NCBI GenBank assembly: GCA_022376515.1
Contig: WTXI01000152.1
Coordinates: 1-64,000, forward strand
Direction: 5' to 3'
Length of the DNA: 64,000 bases
Source: Lactifluus volemus
Lineage: Eukaryota; Basidiomycota; Agaricomycetes; Russulales; Russulaceae
Shown piece after piece: positions 22,919-32,321 of this stretch. The position numbers and the translations under genes were made by a program. A model generated the notes under the pieces. That model saw only the letters and a list, made by a program, of their open reading frames with translations. It was not told the origin of the DNA and searched no databases. Every line of letters starts with the position of its first letter. The stretch's first letter is position 1.

Positions 22919-23470
22919 ATGCCAGAGAAACTCGCATTTTATAATCCTGTTGGCCCCGAGCCTCCGACCTATCCGCTCCCGCTCGAGGAAATCGCGCCGG
23001 GCCTCTTCTTCGCGGATCTCTTCTCGCTCGTCAACCCTGCCGAGCTCCGCGCGCGGGGCATTTACAACGTCGCTGCTGCACGAAACTGCGAGGGGTCATA
23101 CCCGCGTGATGCAGAGTGGGCATACGTCGACGAGCCGACCACGTTATTCGCACTTGCCGAAGTGCGTCGTTCTGGTTATCCCGTGCTTGTGCATTGCGAC
23201 GGCACGGGGGAAGGAGTCGACTTTGTTACGGCATTGTTGGTCATGTCCGAACGTCTGTCAGTGGATGAGGCGATAGAGAAGGTGGTGCAAAAGTTCCCAT
23301 ACATATCGTTGCGTCCGACGTCACGAAGACAATTAGTTGGGTTTGAAGGGATGCTGATAGAAGCGGAGAGGAAGAAGGCACGATTGTATGATCATATGAC
23401 GTCTGCAGACCAGGAAATACGTCAGAATATGCATGGTTTGCTGTCCAAGTATCTTAGAACACGTCCATAG
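22919..23470 (+). CDS. Dual-specificity-phosphatase-fold protein, probably catalytically inactive
   Basis: Single-exon gene of 183 aa. The layout matches small DSP/PTP-fold phosphatases: EIAPGLFFADLFSLVNPAEL, a short beta segment, then a P-loop strand YPVLVHCDGTGEGVD followed by a helix and the SVDEAIEKV segment typical after the P-loop. The canonical HCx5R loop is altered. The Cys is present but the position of the invariant Arg is Gly (HC-DGTGE-G), and the usual Ser/Thr after it is absent. It is probably a pseudophosphatase that binds but does not hydrolyse phosphate groups. Broken copies follow P450 copies A, C and D, so it travels with the P450. It ends 58 bases from the convergent DPH5 gene. 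Confidence 0.7.
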   Translation: MPEKLAFYNPVGPEPPTYPLPLEEIAPGLFFADLFSLVNPAELRARGIYNVAAARNCEGSYPRDAEWAYVDEPTTLFALAEVRRSGYPVLVHCDGTGEGVDFVTALLVMSERLSVDEAIEKVVQKFPYISLRPTSRRQLVGFEGMLIEAERKKARLYDHMTSADQEIRQNMHGLLSKYLRTRP

Positions 23471-23528
23471 TTCTTTCCCGATTACTACAAGCCTCATATT
23501 AACACGTACAGGCAACCTCGTGTCTGGC

Positions 23529-24582
23529 TCAATCAAATTTGCATCCATATACTTCACGCGCAACCTCCCTCCACGACGTTTCATCTACAGCAAATCCCGC
23601 AGCATACTCAGCTTCGAGGTGATGTAGTCGTCGTCCCACGATTACTAGACTGTGCAGCGGCTCGCCGAAAATATCTGGCGGCTGCTCCCGGAGTTGCGCG
23701 AGTGTCCCACACACGATGCGTTCGTGATCGGGACCACCACCAACCCGCGAAAGCGCGATCGCGAGGGTCCGATCGGGTGCGAGCACCCCGCCTTGCCGTG
23801 TCTCCTCCACTTCCGTAAGCTGCGCCACCGCCTGGGGGATCGACATGTACCGCGGGGGTTCGTAAATCTTCCGTCCCCTAGAAACCGATCGTAATATTGC
23901 CACAAAATTCCTCGGCACGTATGCCATGCAAGAACAAGTGTGCGGACGCACCGGGCAAGGTTTTCCTCGCTCTGTTCTTTGACTTTGATGTCCAACAGAA
24001 TAAGGGTGTGCATCCCAAGATCCGCGTTCTCGCGCACGCGGTCGTAGAAACTGTCGGGCCGCCAGGTGTCGGTGAAGAAGACGAGGGAGACGGTCTGACC
24101 GAAGTTGTACAACTGCAGACCACACGTGCCAACGGCGTTCATGATAGACGCGTTGTGTATGATGCGCGTCGTAATGCCGAGCCTGCGTGCACGGAGAAGG
24201 ACATCCGTGTGGGTCGTAGCGCCAAAGGGGTCTCCGACAATGAGGAGAGCTACGTCTTCGGTATGCGCATCTCGCAAGATCTCGTCGCTTTCTGTCTCTA
24301 CCATATCGCGATCTGCGAGAATTAGCGGTTTTCCATATAGCTCTTCCTTTACGAGTGTGGTTAGGGAAGTGCGGGCATCTCGGAGATCAGACATGCCAAG
24401 CGCTCCTTCTGAACACCAAGAATGCTAGTATAGGCCTCAAGGTACACGCGGACGGATGATTGTATGGCCTATAAGGTACAGGGATCATCGAAGCGGTTCC
24501 GCTGGCAAATTCTGATTACCTCTAAGCCGCGGAGAGTTATGTCCTTTTCATCTGAGAGTCCGATGCCAATTATATAGAGCAT
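23529..24582 (-). CDS. DPH5: Diphthine methyl ester synthase (DPH5)
   Basis: SAM-dependent methyltransferase of diphthamide synthesis, which multiply methylates the modified His of translation elongation factor 2 in the cytosol. Four exons splice to 292 aa. Exon 1 (24582-24520) begins [20 protein letters not shown], the usual DPH5 N-terminus. Exon 2 ends [12 protein letters not shown], followed by a 50-nt GC-AG intron (24396-24347). Exon 3 has the [13 protein letters not shown] and [11 protein letters not shown] motifs, [16 protein letters not shown] and [21 protein letters not shown] last intron near 23880-23950 leads into [13 protein letters not shown] and the C-terminal domain. The length and motif order match the family closely. 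A Met inside the GC-AG intron ([10 protein letters not shown]) is a false start. It is convergent with the phosphatase-like gene. Confidence 0.93.
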
Positions 24583-24726
24583 TGCGAGATTGATAAGGAA
24601 AAGGAAAAAGGAAGGGTTGATGCATGCGCTAGCGGCACCGAGCACCCTAATGACCTTGGCCCTCTCGGCCTCCTCGGACCATGGATCTATTATTTACTCT
24701 CCAGTTGGATGCTTGTCAGTCGTATT

Positions 24727-26476
24727 ATGCTTCACCCAACTACTCACTTCATCCCTACAGACATCTTCCACTCTGTTCTCGAGCACATTACAGATAGGCG
24801 CGATCTCTATGCGGCTGCCCTCGTCAGCCGAGATTTCAACTGCGTCGCAACTCCGCTCCTCTATCGCACTCTCGACACGGACACACGTACGAGACAGCCG
24901 GACCATAAATCAGTATGTGTCTTGCAATATCTGCCCTAGCCAAGTCTTCATCGCCGTAGCAGAGCGATGTGATTCATCCCGCATACACACTCCTCTCCAG
25001 GCCTGAGCTCGGCCGTCACGTACGACATATCCGCGAAACAGGTCGAGTCCCTTTTCTTTCTCGACTTGAATGAGCGATGACCCGGGACGCGCTGTTAGTG
25101 GATGTTTCCGCCTCTGGTTCTTTTCGCCCGCCTCTCGCTCTTTTTCGTCCAAGGCGGATAGTATCGCTTACCTGCATTATATTTTTTTAGGTGTCCTGCA
25201 CGCCACCCATCCACGAGTCACCGAAGCCGTCCTTAGGGCTCTCCGCCTCTGCCACAATTTGTACTCTTTCACATGGGTTGATGATACACCGGCATCACCC
25301 TCCACCTTCCTATCTTTCCTTATCATTCTCCGTAGTCTTCCCCTGCGCGCCCTCACACTCCGCACTTACAGCGACCTGGGAGAAGACGCGTGGTCTCTTA
25401 TCAATACCTTAACGAGGTTACAAAAAGTTGCGATATGGTGCATGCATGGTCCACCTCGCGTTCTGCAATGTTGGGCACCCTTACTTGGAAGCACGCTCAC
25501 TGAATTAGAACTCGGGGTAAACTATTCTTCGCTCTTATCGCACTTCCATGAATTGATTTCAAATGCATCCCAATTATAGCGCTGTGCCGGTGTTCCTGCG
25601 ACCATTCTGGTTGCCGTACTTTCACAGCTCCCGCGCCTGCGTGACTTACGATTGAAAGGCGCGCCAAGCAACGCCATCCGGGACATTCTCGCCTCGCTCC
25701 CGGCTCTCGTTGCACTCGACACGGAGTATCTCGGCTCGGGCCTGGGACGTCGACTAGATGAAGATGCGCCCTTGCCCCTTTTGCAGCGGCTCACGGTACG
25801 CACATCCTCCGTCGACCTGCAGGGCCCCCTGCAGCTCTGGGGGTGGTTGTACGCTCTCGCGCCGCGCCCATCGCTCGAATCTTTTACCCTATACGCATTC
25901 TCAACGGCGGGTCACACGAATATCCCTCGGTATTTTCTACTCTCGCTGGCCCGTAGGCACGGGGAGACGCTCCGCCAATTCCTCGTCAACATGACGCAGC
26001 TTACGCTGGAGGATGTACAGTGTGTCTGCGAGCTCTTTCCGCAACTTGAAGAGCTCTCTTGTGCCGTCGCAAGCCGTGATGCCGTATGCACTCCCTTCCG
26101 CTTTACATCCGCAGAGCCGTTTCATCTTTGTGTTTTTGTTTTCGCCTCGTAGGAGTCAATCGCCCGTGCAATCGAGAAGGCCCACAACCTCCGCACGCTC
26201 AAGTTGCACGTACACTGGATCCCGGACGCCGCAAGTACGAATTCTCCCATTTCGCCTAATTCTCCTATTGCGCGTTTCGGGCTGGCAGATGCCCGGGCAT
26301 TGATGTGCCGTCCGGGTTCGCGCTTGTGTACGGTGTCAATGGGTTCACACGTATTTCGGGGATCATGGGTGCAGATGCAGGGTGTGGATGGGTCGAAACG
26401 AGTACATTTTCAGGTGGTAGAAGATGGTTCATCGGCCTTAGGGCAAATGTGTTCATTCTTTCCCACAAATTTCTGA
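24727..26476 (+). CDS. F-box protein with leucine-rich C-terminal region
   Basis: Probable substrate receptor of an SCF ubiquitin ligase. Exons by phase: 24727-24912, 25008-25041 (acceptor uncertain, 25001 possible), 25191-25516, 25580-26083 and 26153-26476, giving about 457 aa. The N-terminal F-box-like motif is FIPTDIFHSVLEHITDRRDL then AALVSRDFNCVATPLLYRTL. The rest is Leu-rich repeats (LPLRALTLRTYSDL, QLPRLRDLRLKG, LEDVQCVCELFPQLEELSCA, NLRTLKLHVHWIPD). A TAG at 25577 lies in a 63-nt intron (25517-25579, GTAAAC...TTATAG) that keeps the frame either way. The last exon boundary is tentative. This matches the large, fast-evolving F-box-like family of Agaricomycetes; the target is unknown. 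Confidence 0.75.
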
Positions 26477-26690
26477 GGTTTCTATCTTTGTGGATAACAA
26501 GCATATATCGACCTGTATATTTATTAGTCGCAAGATTCATCGTTGTCATCCAATCTTCCACGTCCTCTATTAGACAAGGAGCTGATACCAACTTTCAACT
26601 CGCCACCAATGATACTATTACCTTGATGATTTACGAAAGTAGCTATAAACAGATAGCAAGGGGCAGTTGCAGACGAGCACATCAACTATG

Positions 26691-27422
26691 TCACATTCCA
26701 CGGCCCCCGCGTGCACGGCCCCCGCGCGATGGCCCACCGCGTGCACCACCGCGACCTGGAAGAAGAGCGAGTGTGAGTTCATGGGGAAGAGAAGAGAGAT
26801 TGAACAAATGGCAGACCTCGTTGGGGGGTACCACTGCGACCTGAGCCAGAGAACATGCGATGAGCGTGCGATATCAAAAAGGATGGGCACACGACGCACC
26901 TCGTCCTACGCCACCAGCATGTGAACCACCCCGCGAGCTCTTACCCGCTTCTCTTGCGCGCGTCTGTTCATCCTTGACCACGTCCAGCAGTGCGTCTGGT
27001 ACGCGCAGGTACTTTATCTGCCACCACAAAAACAAATGCCCAGACAGAAATCAGTACTGCGCGTCAAGTTGCAGTTCGTTCAAAAACGCACCGTGCTACC
27101 GCGGATGTAACACTCTTTGACTTTCCAAAACCGGTCGCCGTCTGCGTTGGTCTGGTATACTTCGCGAAGCGTGATGTTCATAAAGTTGTCGCAGTTGACA
27201 AGGTGTCCATTGAACGTTTCTCCATTTTTTAGCTCGACCAACTACGGGGGGGGAGAGAAGATGGACAAGACGTTAATGAGCAGGCGATTTTGCAAGCGGT
27301 GTGAGCGGTGTGCGGACCATTGGCTTGTTTTGTGCGGCATTGAGAAGGGAAAGTGGTAACTAAGGAAGACCCATCAGTCCTTTGACTAGGCTCAAGTTTG
27401 TCCGGATGAATTTTATTACCAT
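26691..27422 (-). CDS. LSM4: LSM4, U6 snRNA-associated Sm-like protein
   Basis: RNA-binding subunit of the Lsm1-7 (mRNA decapping) and Lsm2-8 (U6 snRNP) rings. It is heavily split and easily missed. A first exon contributes only the ATG (27422-27420, donor GTAATA). The second gives [14 protein letters not shown], the LSM4 signature start. The third gives [20 protein letters not shown] then [20 protein letters not shown] and CYIRGST. The next gives [20 protein letters not shown]. The last exon is an RGG-rich tail ([20 protein letters not shown]) with its stop at 26691. Sm1 and Sm2 motifs are complete. The tail splice is ambiguous: using the GTAAGAG donor after REAG gives about 105 aa, while reading on through [11 protein letters not shown] gives about 125 aa. 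It is convergent with the F-box gene. Confidence 0.88.
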
Positions 27423-28937
27423 CTTGGTGAGGATAAGATGTGAGTTTGTTGTGAGGTTAGACGCGTCCAAACATTACAACCCTAACCCTGCACATGCCCA
27501 TAGGACGACCAAGGAGCAAATTCAATTACTAACTAACTGCGCACATCTGGAGGGTAAAGCCAACTCAATTCAATAAATTCTCAATTCAAAATTATAATAT
27601 AGCCTTGACACCAAGAACGGTCGGGGGCTGTTGGAAGAAGATGTGATTGTCGCACCTATCTGGTGCTCCCTCATCTATCACATCGCATAACGAGGAGTTT
27701 CAAGGCATCTTTGATTGTGGATGAATTTGAAAGAAGGCAACGACATCGTTATGTCATTCACCTGATACGCCGCTCTTCTAATGCTTTGTTTTCTGCTTCC
27801 AATCCCTCGTACATGCAGAACTGACTGACTGACCTCTTCAACGTCATTTATCACGGCCCGAAGGTTTTTCCGAGCCCCAACCGAGCCAAGGACAACTGGG
27901 ACTTTTTTTGCCGACTCCAATTTGGCGCAAGATTTCATGACCATCTGTCCAAAAAAAAAAAATTTCCCTACATCATTTGGGAAGTTCGTGTCAAAGGATT
28001 GATGCCTGAGCCGAGATTCGCCTCTCCGTCATATTGGGAATGAGTCGGTTGACCTAATCGTCCTCGACCTCTTTAGGAACCGCTTGTGAGACACTCGTTT
28101 CCATGATTCACGAACACTCTCCCAATCAATCCTTCGCAAAATAGCATCGGCTAGGTAACGGGTGTTGGTCCAGACTAAATGAATCGAAGCTTTCGAACAA
28201 AGAGCACAAATTTATTGTCTTCCACCTTTTCGACATTCCTGGTTGTCGCCGATCATACTTCCGTGATGTGGTTGCTGGCTGCTGGGTGCACTTCACGACA
28301 TTCTCATGTCTCATCACCTTTGTGAACATTTCGGGTTTTGGATCCATCCGCTGCTCGGGTATCAATCTGGTCCCAAGCACACTTTTGTGACGCTACCGTG
28401 AGGTACGAACCTCGCATGACCCCGTCTCAAAGGAGTGTAAATCACGGAATGATCCAAGTAACTACAGATCTACTTCCGGCGTTTCCAAGCTACATATTGG
28501 CACATCTGGGGGTAAAGTATGAGGCCGGCAGTGGAACGACTATTTCTCCTCGAACCCGAGATCTGGAGAGGCGAGGACGTATCTCGCTGAGATAGCGCGA
28601 TCGAGGGATCGGCTGGGAAGGTCTTGGATTGCGTGTGTGTGGTGATGGCTAAGGGAGTTGGCCTGTTGTGGCTACTTTCAAGGTACGTCAATGATTGCAA
28701 GAGAGGGAAGGTAGAGCAGATTGCGATGCTGCCATGACAAGGTCTTATATTCTCGGTCGGACATAGCATTGTCTGGAAGCTTGATCTAGTGTTTGGTAAA
28801 TTTATACTAGGTGTGTTGCAGCAGCGAGACAGCAATACGGAGCATACGAGGGAATCAATAAACGTCTTCCTACTGCCAGACACCAAGGCACTACAAGGTC
28901 GAAGGCCCAGCTGAATTGCTTGTAGAATCGGATAGAT
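27423..28937. other. Spacer with one weak minus-strand candidate
   Basis: Around 27830-27950 the minus strand reads MVMKSCAKLESAKKVPVVLG then RAVINDVEE, followed by a GTCAGT donor. Downstream, the bases before 27770 read ENKALEERRIR in another phase before a GTGAAT donor, suggesting a small coiled-coil protein, but the phases do not join cleanly. Elsewhere there is a homopolymer A tract at about 27950-27961 and no recognisable gene. The P450 G 3' end begins at 28938. Confidence 0.3.
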
Positions 28938-31012
28938 TTACCTCTGCCGCTGCCTGAACATTACATTTGTATTCCCGGGGATGCGCATCCCGAAAATGCA
29001 GCGGTCAGCTGGTGCCTCGGTTCCTTCCTCGAACTTCATATCATATGTGACAACCATATGAGCAAGCAATGCTTTGATCATGTTGGCCGCGAAGACCCGC
29101 CCAGGGCTGAGAGGAAGAGTGACGGGTTTCCATGAGCATGATATGATAAATCGATACCCTGAACCTCACCATGTGTGTCGCCCCAGTCCAAAAGCTAAGT
29201 GTTCAGTTGATGTAGAGACCACTTGGTGCCTACTCGTCACCGAATCCCCATCACTCTCTCGAAGTTTCGAAAAGCGAAAGCCATCAAATTCCTCAGGGTT
29301 GGGATATAGTTCTTCATCCCTATGAACGGCGCTAGCTGGGAGAGCGACGAGTGTGCCTGCGGGGATAGTCACTCCGTTCGAAAATGTGAATGGACGCAAT
29401 GCGAGACGAAGCATGGTCACTGAGAGAGGGTAAAGCACATCAACACTTGGAGTGCTAGGCAAGGTACAGAACGAACGGAAGGTTAGGCCATCTACCCGCT
29501 GGGATTCCCGTATGAAACTGTCAATCATATGCAGCTTGTCTAGTCCAGCTTTCGTCCAGCCTTCTTCCGCCACCACGGCTTCGACCTCCTCGCGGAGGGA
29601 ATTGACACATTCTGGGTTGGCAAGAACGCGGTAAAATACTTGAGTGAATGTCTGCGGATGTGTGATATCAACAATAGATTGTGGCGGATGCAGAAATATT
29701 GTCGCTCGCCAGAGAAGTTGTATGGATAGCCGCAAGGTTGACTAGGAGAAGTCGGCGTGCCAAACCGTCGAGGGACCTCTCTACACCTTTGGCTTCGCTC
29801 ATGAGCCACATGAGCATATCATTCTGTACTTGTACTGTGTGGTATGAGAACTTCCCAGTGAAACGGTTTGACGAACGGGTTTATTATCCCAATCCTCGCC
29901 AAATTCCTCCATTTTCGCGAAACGTTCTTCAACCATAGGTCTGATAAATTCGATAGCTTGTCGAATCTGGGATGGAAGGTTGGATAGTATACGAGATACA
30001 ATACTGGGTGCATTTAAGGGTCGAGGGGGAGGTCGTTAAATATGACGACGCACGGCTTGAGAGGCTTCGGGAACATGCCAATGATGGCTGCAGATTTTAC
30101 AGCGTTAACAGCAAATGTCAAATTCAGAGTTTGATAGTCATGGTTCCTGCCTGCAAAGTATCAACATAAGTCGCAGACAGGGTAGAGGAACTGGAGCGCG
30201 TTCACACACAAAGAGGAAGTCCGACAAAGACACGGTTAGAGACGGCACAAATCACTCGTTGCATCGTCTCAACGATGGGGACCTTGATCCATTCTATGAC
30301 ATGTTTGAATGATTGGCCTCTCTTCTTCTGCAAGTACTCCACGTACCATCGTCACGTGTCTGTATCACCTCCTCCAAGGCCGTGACGAGCTCGTCACGGA
30401 CTTCTTCGAGAATACCGGAGATATTCCGTGTCAATTTTGAACGTATTACATCCGTTTGATAAAGGTCATCCATGTTCAATAATTTTAGTGTGTATTCGAG
30501 TTGAAGGGTCTGAGGACTGGTGAGCACGAGTCAAGCTTATGCAAGCTATCATGTGTACCTCGAGGCTCAGTTCAAGCATAGATAAGACGTTATCTGGAGC
30601 CTTCCTGACATCTTCAATCAGTTCAGAGCCAGCGACTAGTATCATCCATCTGCGGAAAGAGGCAATCTTAAATAAACCCGGTCTTGTCTGAAAGCAGGTC
30701 GGCCGCGTTAGCTTGACGTGAAGAAAAGTGGCCAAGTTGTGGAGTGTAATGTTACTTTTTCATAACCCTCTTTAAGCATGCGAAAACCATCAAAGTTAAA
30801 TTGAACAGCGGAGATGTACGAGAGGATTGGGTCAGAAAATCCTACAGTAGGGATCGCACTGAGCTGGAGACTCCCCGACGTGATCAGCGACGGGATAAAC
30901 TAGTCGGTAAGGAACTAACCAATGGATCCCTCCTGTACCAGCTGAGGAAGAGAGAGACCAAGATCAAGATCCCTGCGAGGAACGATACGTTCAGAGTGAA
31001 CTCGTCAAGCAT
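28938..31012 (-). CDS. Cytochrome P450 monooxygenase, copy G (intact, inverted)
   Basis: An inverted, more diverged paralogue of copies A-F with the same 11-exon structure. The start (31010-31012) gives MLDEFTLNVSFLAGILILVS, a membrane anchor ending SWYRRDPL. All exons join in phase to about 502 aa, ending NVMFRQRQR at 28938. The I helix is LAAIHTTSL, the ExxR motif is ESQR (Thr replaced by Ser), and the haem loop is FGLGRHTCPGR with the Cys codon split TG/C. The intron after the I helix begins GC (CTG/GCGAGC at 29709) where the other copies have GT, so it is a GC-AG intron. No phosphatase-like relic was seen beside it. It is separated from the array by DPH5, the F-box gene and LSM4. Probably functional; substrate unknown. 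Confidence 0.87.
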
Positions 31013-31591
31013 ATTGTGATGATGTTAGGGCCAGAGGTTGCCTGCTAAATGACGCTCTATAATTATACAGCTCGGCTAGCACGAAGAACAACGGCATGAT
31101 ATACTAGTAACAGCCCGATTGCGATAGTGGGCAATCGAGCTCGTTCAGCACATTCGGAACACTTTCAATTGAACCCCACGTGAGCTCATGGCGGAAAATT
31201 TCACTCGTTAAGGTAAATTTGAGATTGAACGAAGAAGCCGTCATCACCCGACCCTCTCTCTAAACGGAAAGTTCTTTGTCGGTTGTCGAAACCCTTTGAA
31301 CACATTCAAAAGTTGTCCCCGGCGGATAGCCAGGCATCACTGGATTCAGACTTCACACAACTGGAATGGCAGCAGAGTTTCACTCTTGATGCACCAAATT
31401 TTGCCAGCGTATCAGATTGATTCTCCCTAAAATTGTACGAGTGCGCACTGGCACGGACGGATGCAAATACTGTACTTGCGCTGGTGTGGGACACTTGAGG
31501 TTTTTTTTTTCGTAAGCGGAATGGCCACGGGCCGTCCGAGCCGCCCAATCAACCGTCCCTTAGCGAGGGTGTTCACAGTTGTCCGAGTCAA

Positions 31592-32321
31592 ATGTCCACC
31601 CTCGGACGACGTCTACAGACCCTCTTTAAACGAAAAGGCGTAGGAAGGTATGGCTACATCCAGGAGGTTCAAGGCGTACCCTTCTATGAGGCTCGTCCGC
31701 CGTGGTGGGCTAAGTTTACCTGGGGATTCATCGCCGCCGACCTCCTCATGACGTGCGTTCAGTTCTCCACCTTTCATCCCACCCTACGTTTTCTCATCAA
31801 GGTACCCCCCCAAAAGTTCAACGATGACGGAGTTAACGTGGACAAAATGGAGCTTACCACCCAAAAAGTCCGGTGAGGCACCTGTTGTACTACGTCCCGC
31901 CTGGCAACGCGCCGGACTCTGCCTGGCCCACCTCTCGCTTGGCGTCGGCTTCGCCACATTGCTCCTCATTGCGCGCTCACGTGTCGTGCGTATATTGCAC
32001 ATCATTCCTCCTGCCGCCGACGCACCAAAACAACTACTTATCGCCGGCGCCCATCGCCACGGAATGCGCGGTGCTGTAGTGCCATTTGAACGAGCGCGCA
32101 TTGATCCGGGACGCGACAAGACGGAGGTGATATTGCGCATACAGGACGTGCGCGGTCACTGGTGGATTGGGCTCACACGTGCGCGTCTGAGGGGTACATC
32201 AGTACCTGCAGCGCGCATGCGGGACGCGCTCTTGGCAGAGTGGGGAATCCGCAAATCCGCCGGGGGTGATCCGGTTGCTAGCGTGGGACGTTGGAAAAGT
32301 GGGCCTATACTACAGAACTGA
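31592..32321 (+). CDS. Small two-helix membrane protein, TMEM223-like
   Basis: Two exons, 31592-31801 and 31869-32321, join in phase to 220 aa. The N-terminus is short and basic (MSTLGRRLQTLFKRKGVGRY), compatible with mitochondrial targeting. A first hydrophobic helix spans about residues 44-62 (FTWGFIAADLLMTCVQFSTF). A second spans about 92-115 (LAHLSLGVGFATLLLIARSR). A soluble C-terminal part with GMRGAVVPFERARIDPGRDK and VRGHWWIGL follows. This layout resembles the TMEM223/TMEM186-like mitochondrial inner-membrane proteins, but I cannot confirm homology from single motifs. An AAATACTGTACTTG element lies about 125 bases upstream. Confidence 0.6.

Noticed and set aside
23645..24394. DPH5 beginning at [10 protein letters not shown]
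   Set aside because: This Met lies inside a GC-AG intron. The conserved N-terminus [10 protein letters not shown] is encoded upstream to 24582.
25577..25579. In-frame TAG in the F-box gene taken as the stop or a readthrough codon
   Set aside because: It forms the acceptor of a 63-nt GTAAAC...TTATAG intron, and the Leu-rich protein continues in the same frame afterwards.
30801..31019. Plus-strand frame at the end of P450 copy G
   Set aside because: Antisense of exon 1 and exon 2 of copy G; the minus strand encodes the conserved membrane anchor SWYRRDPL.
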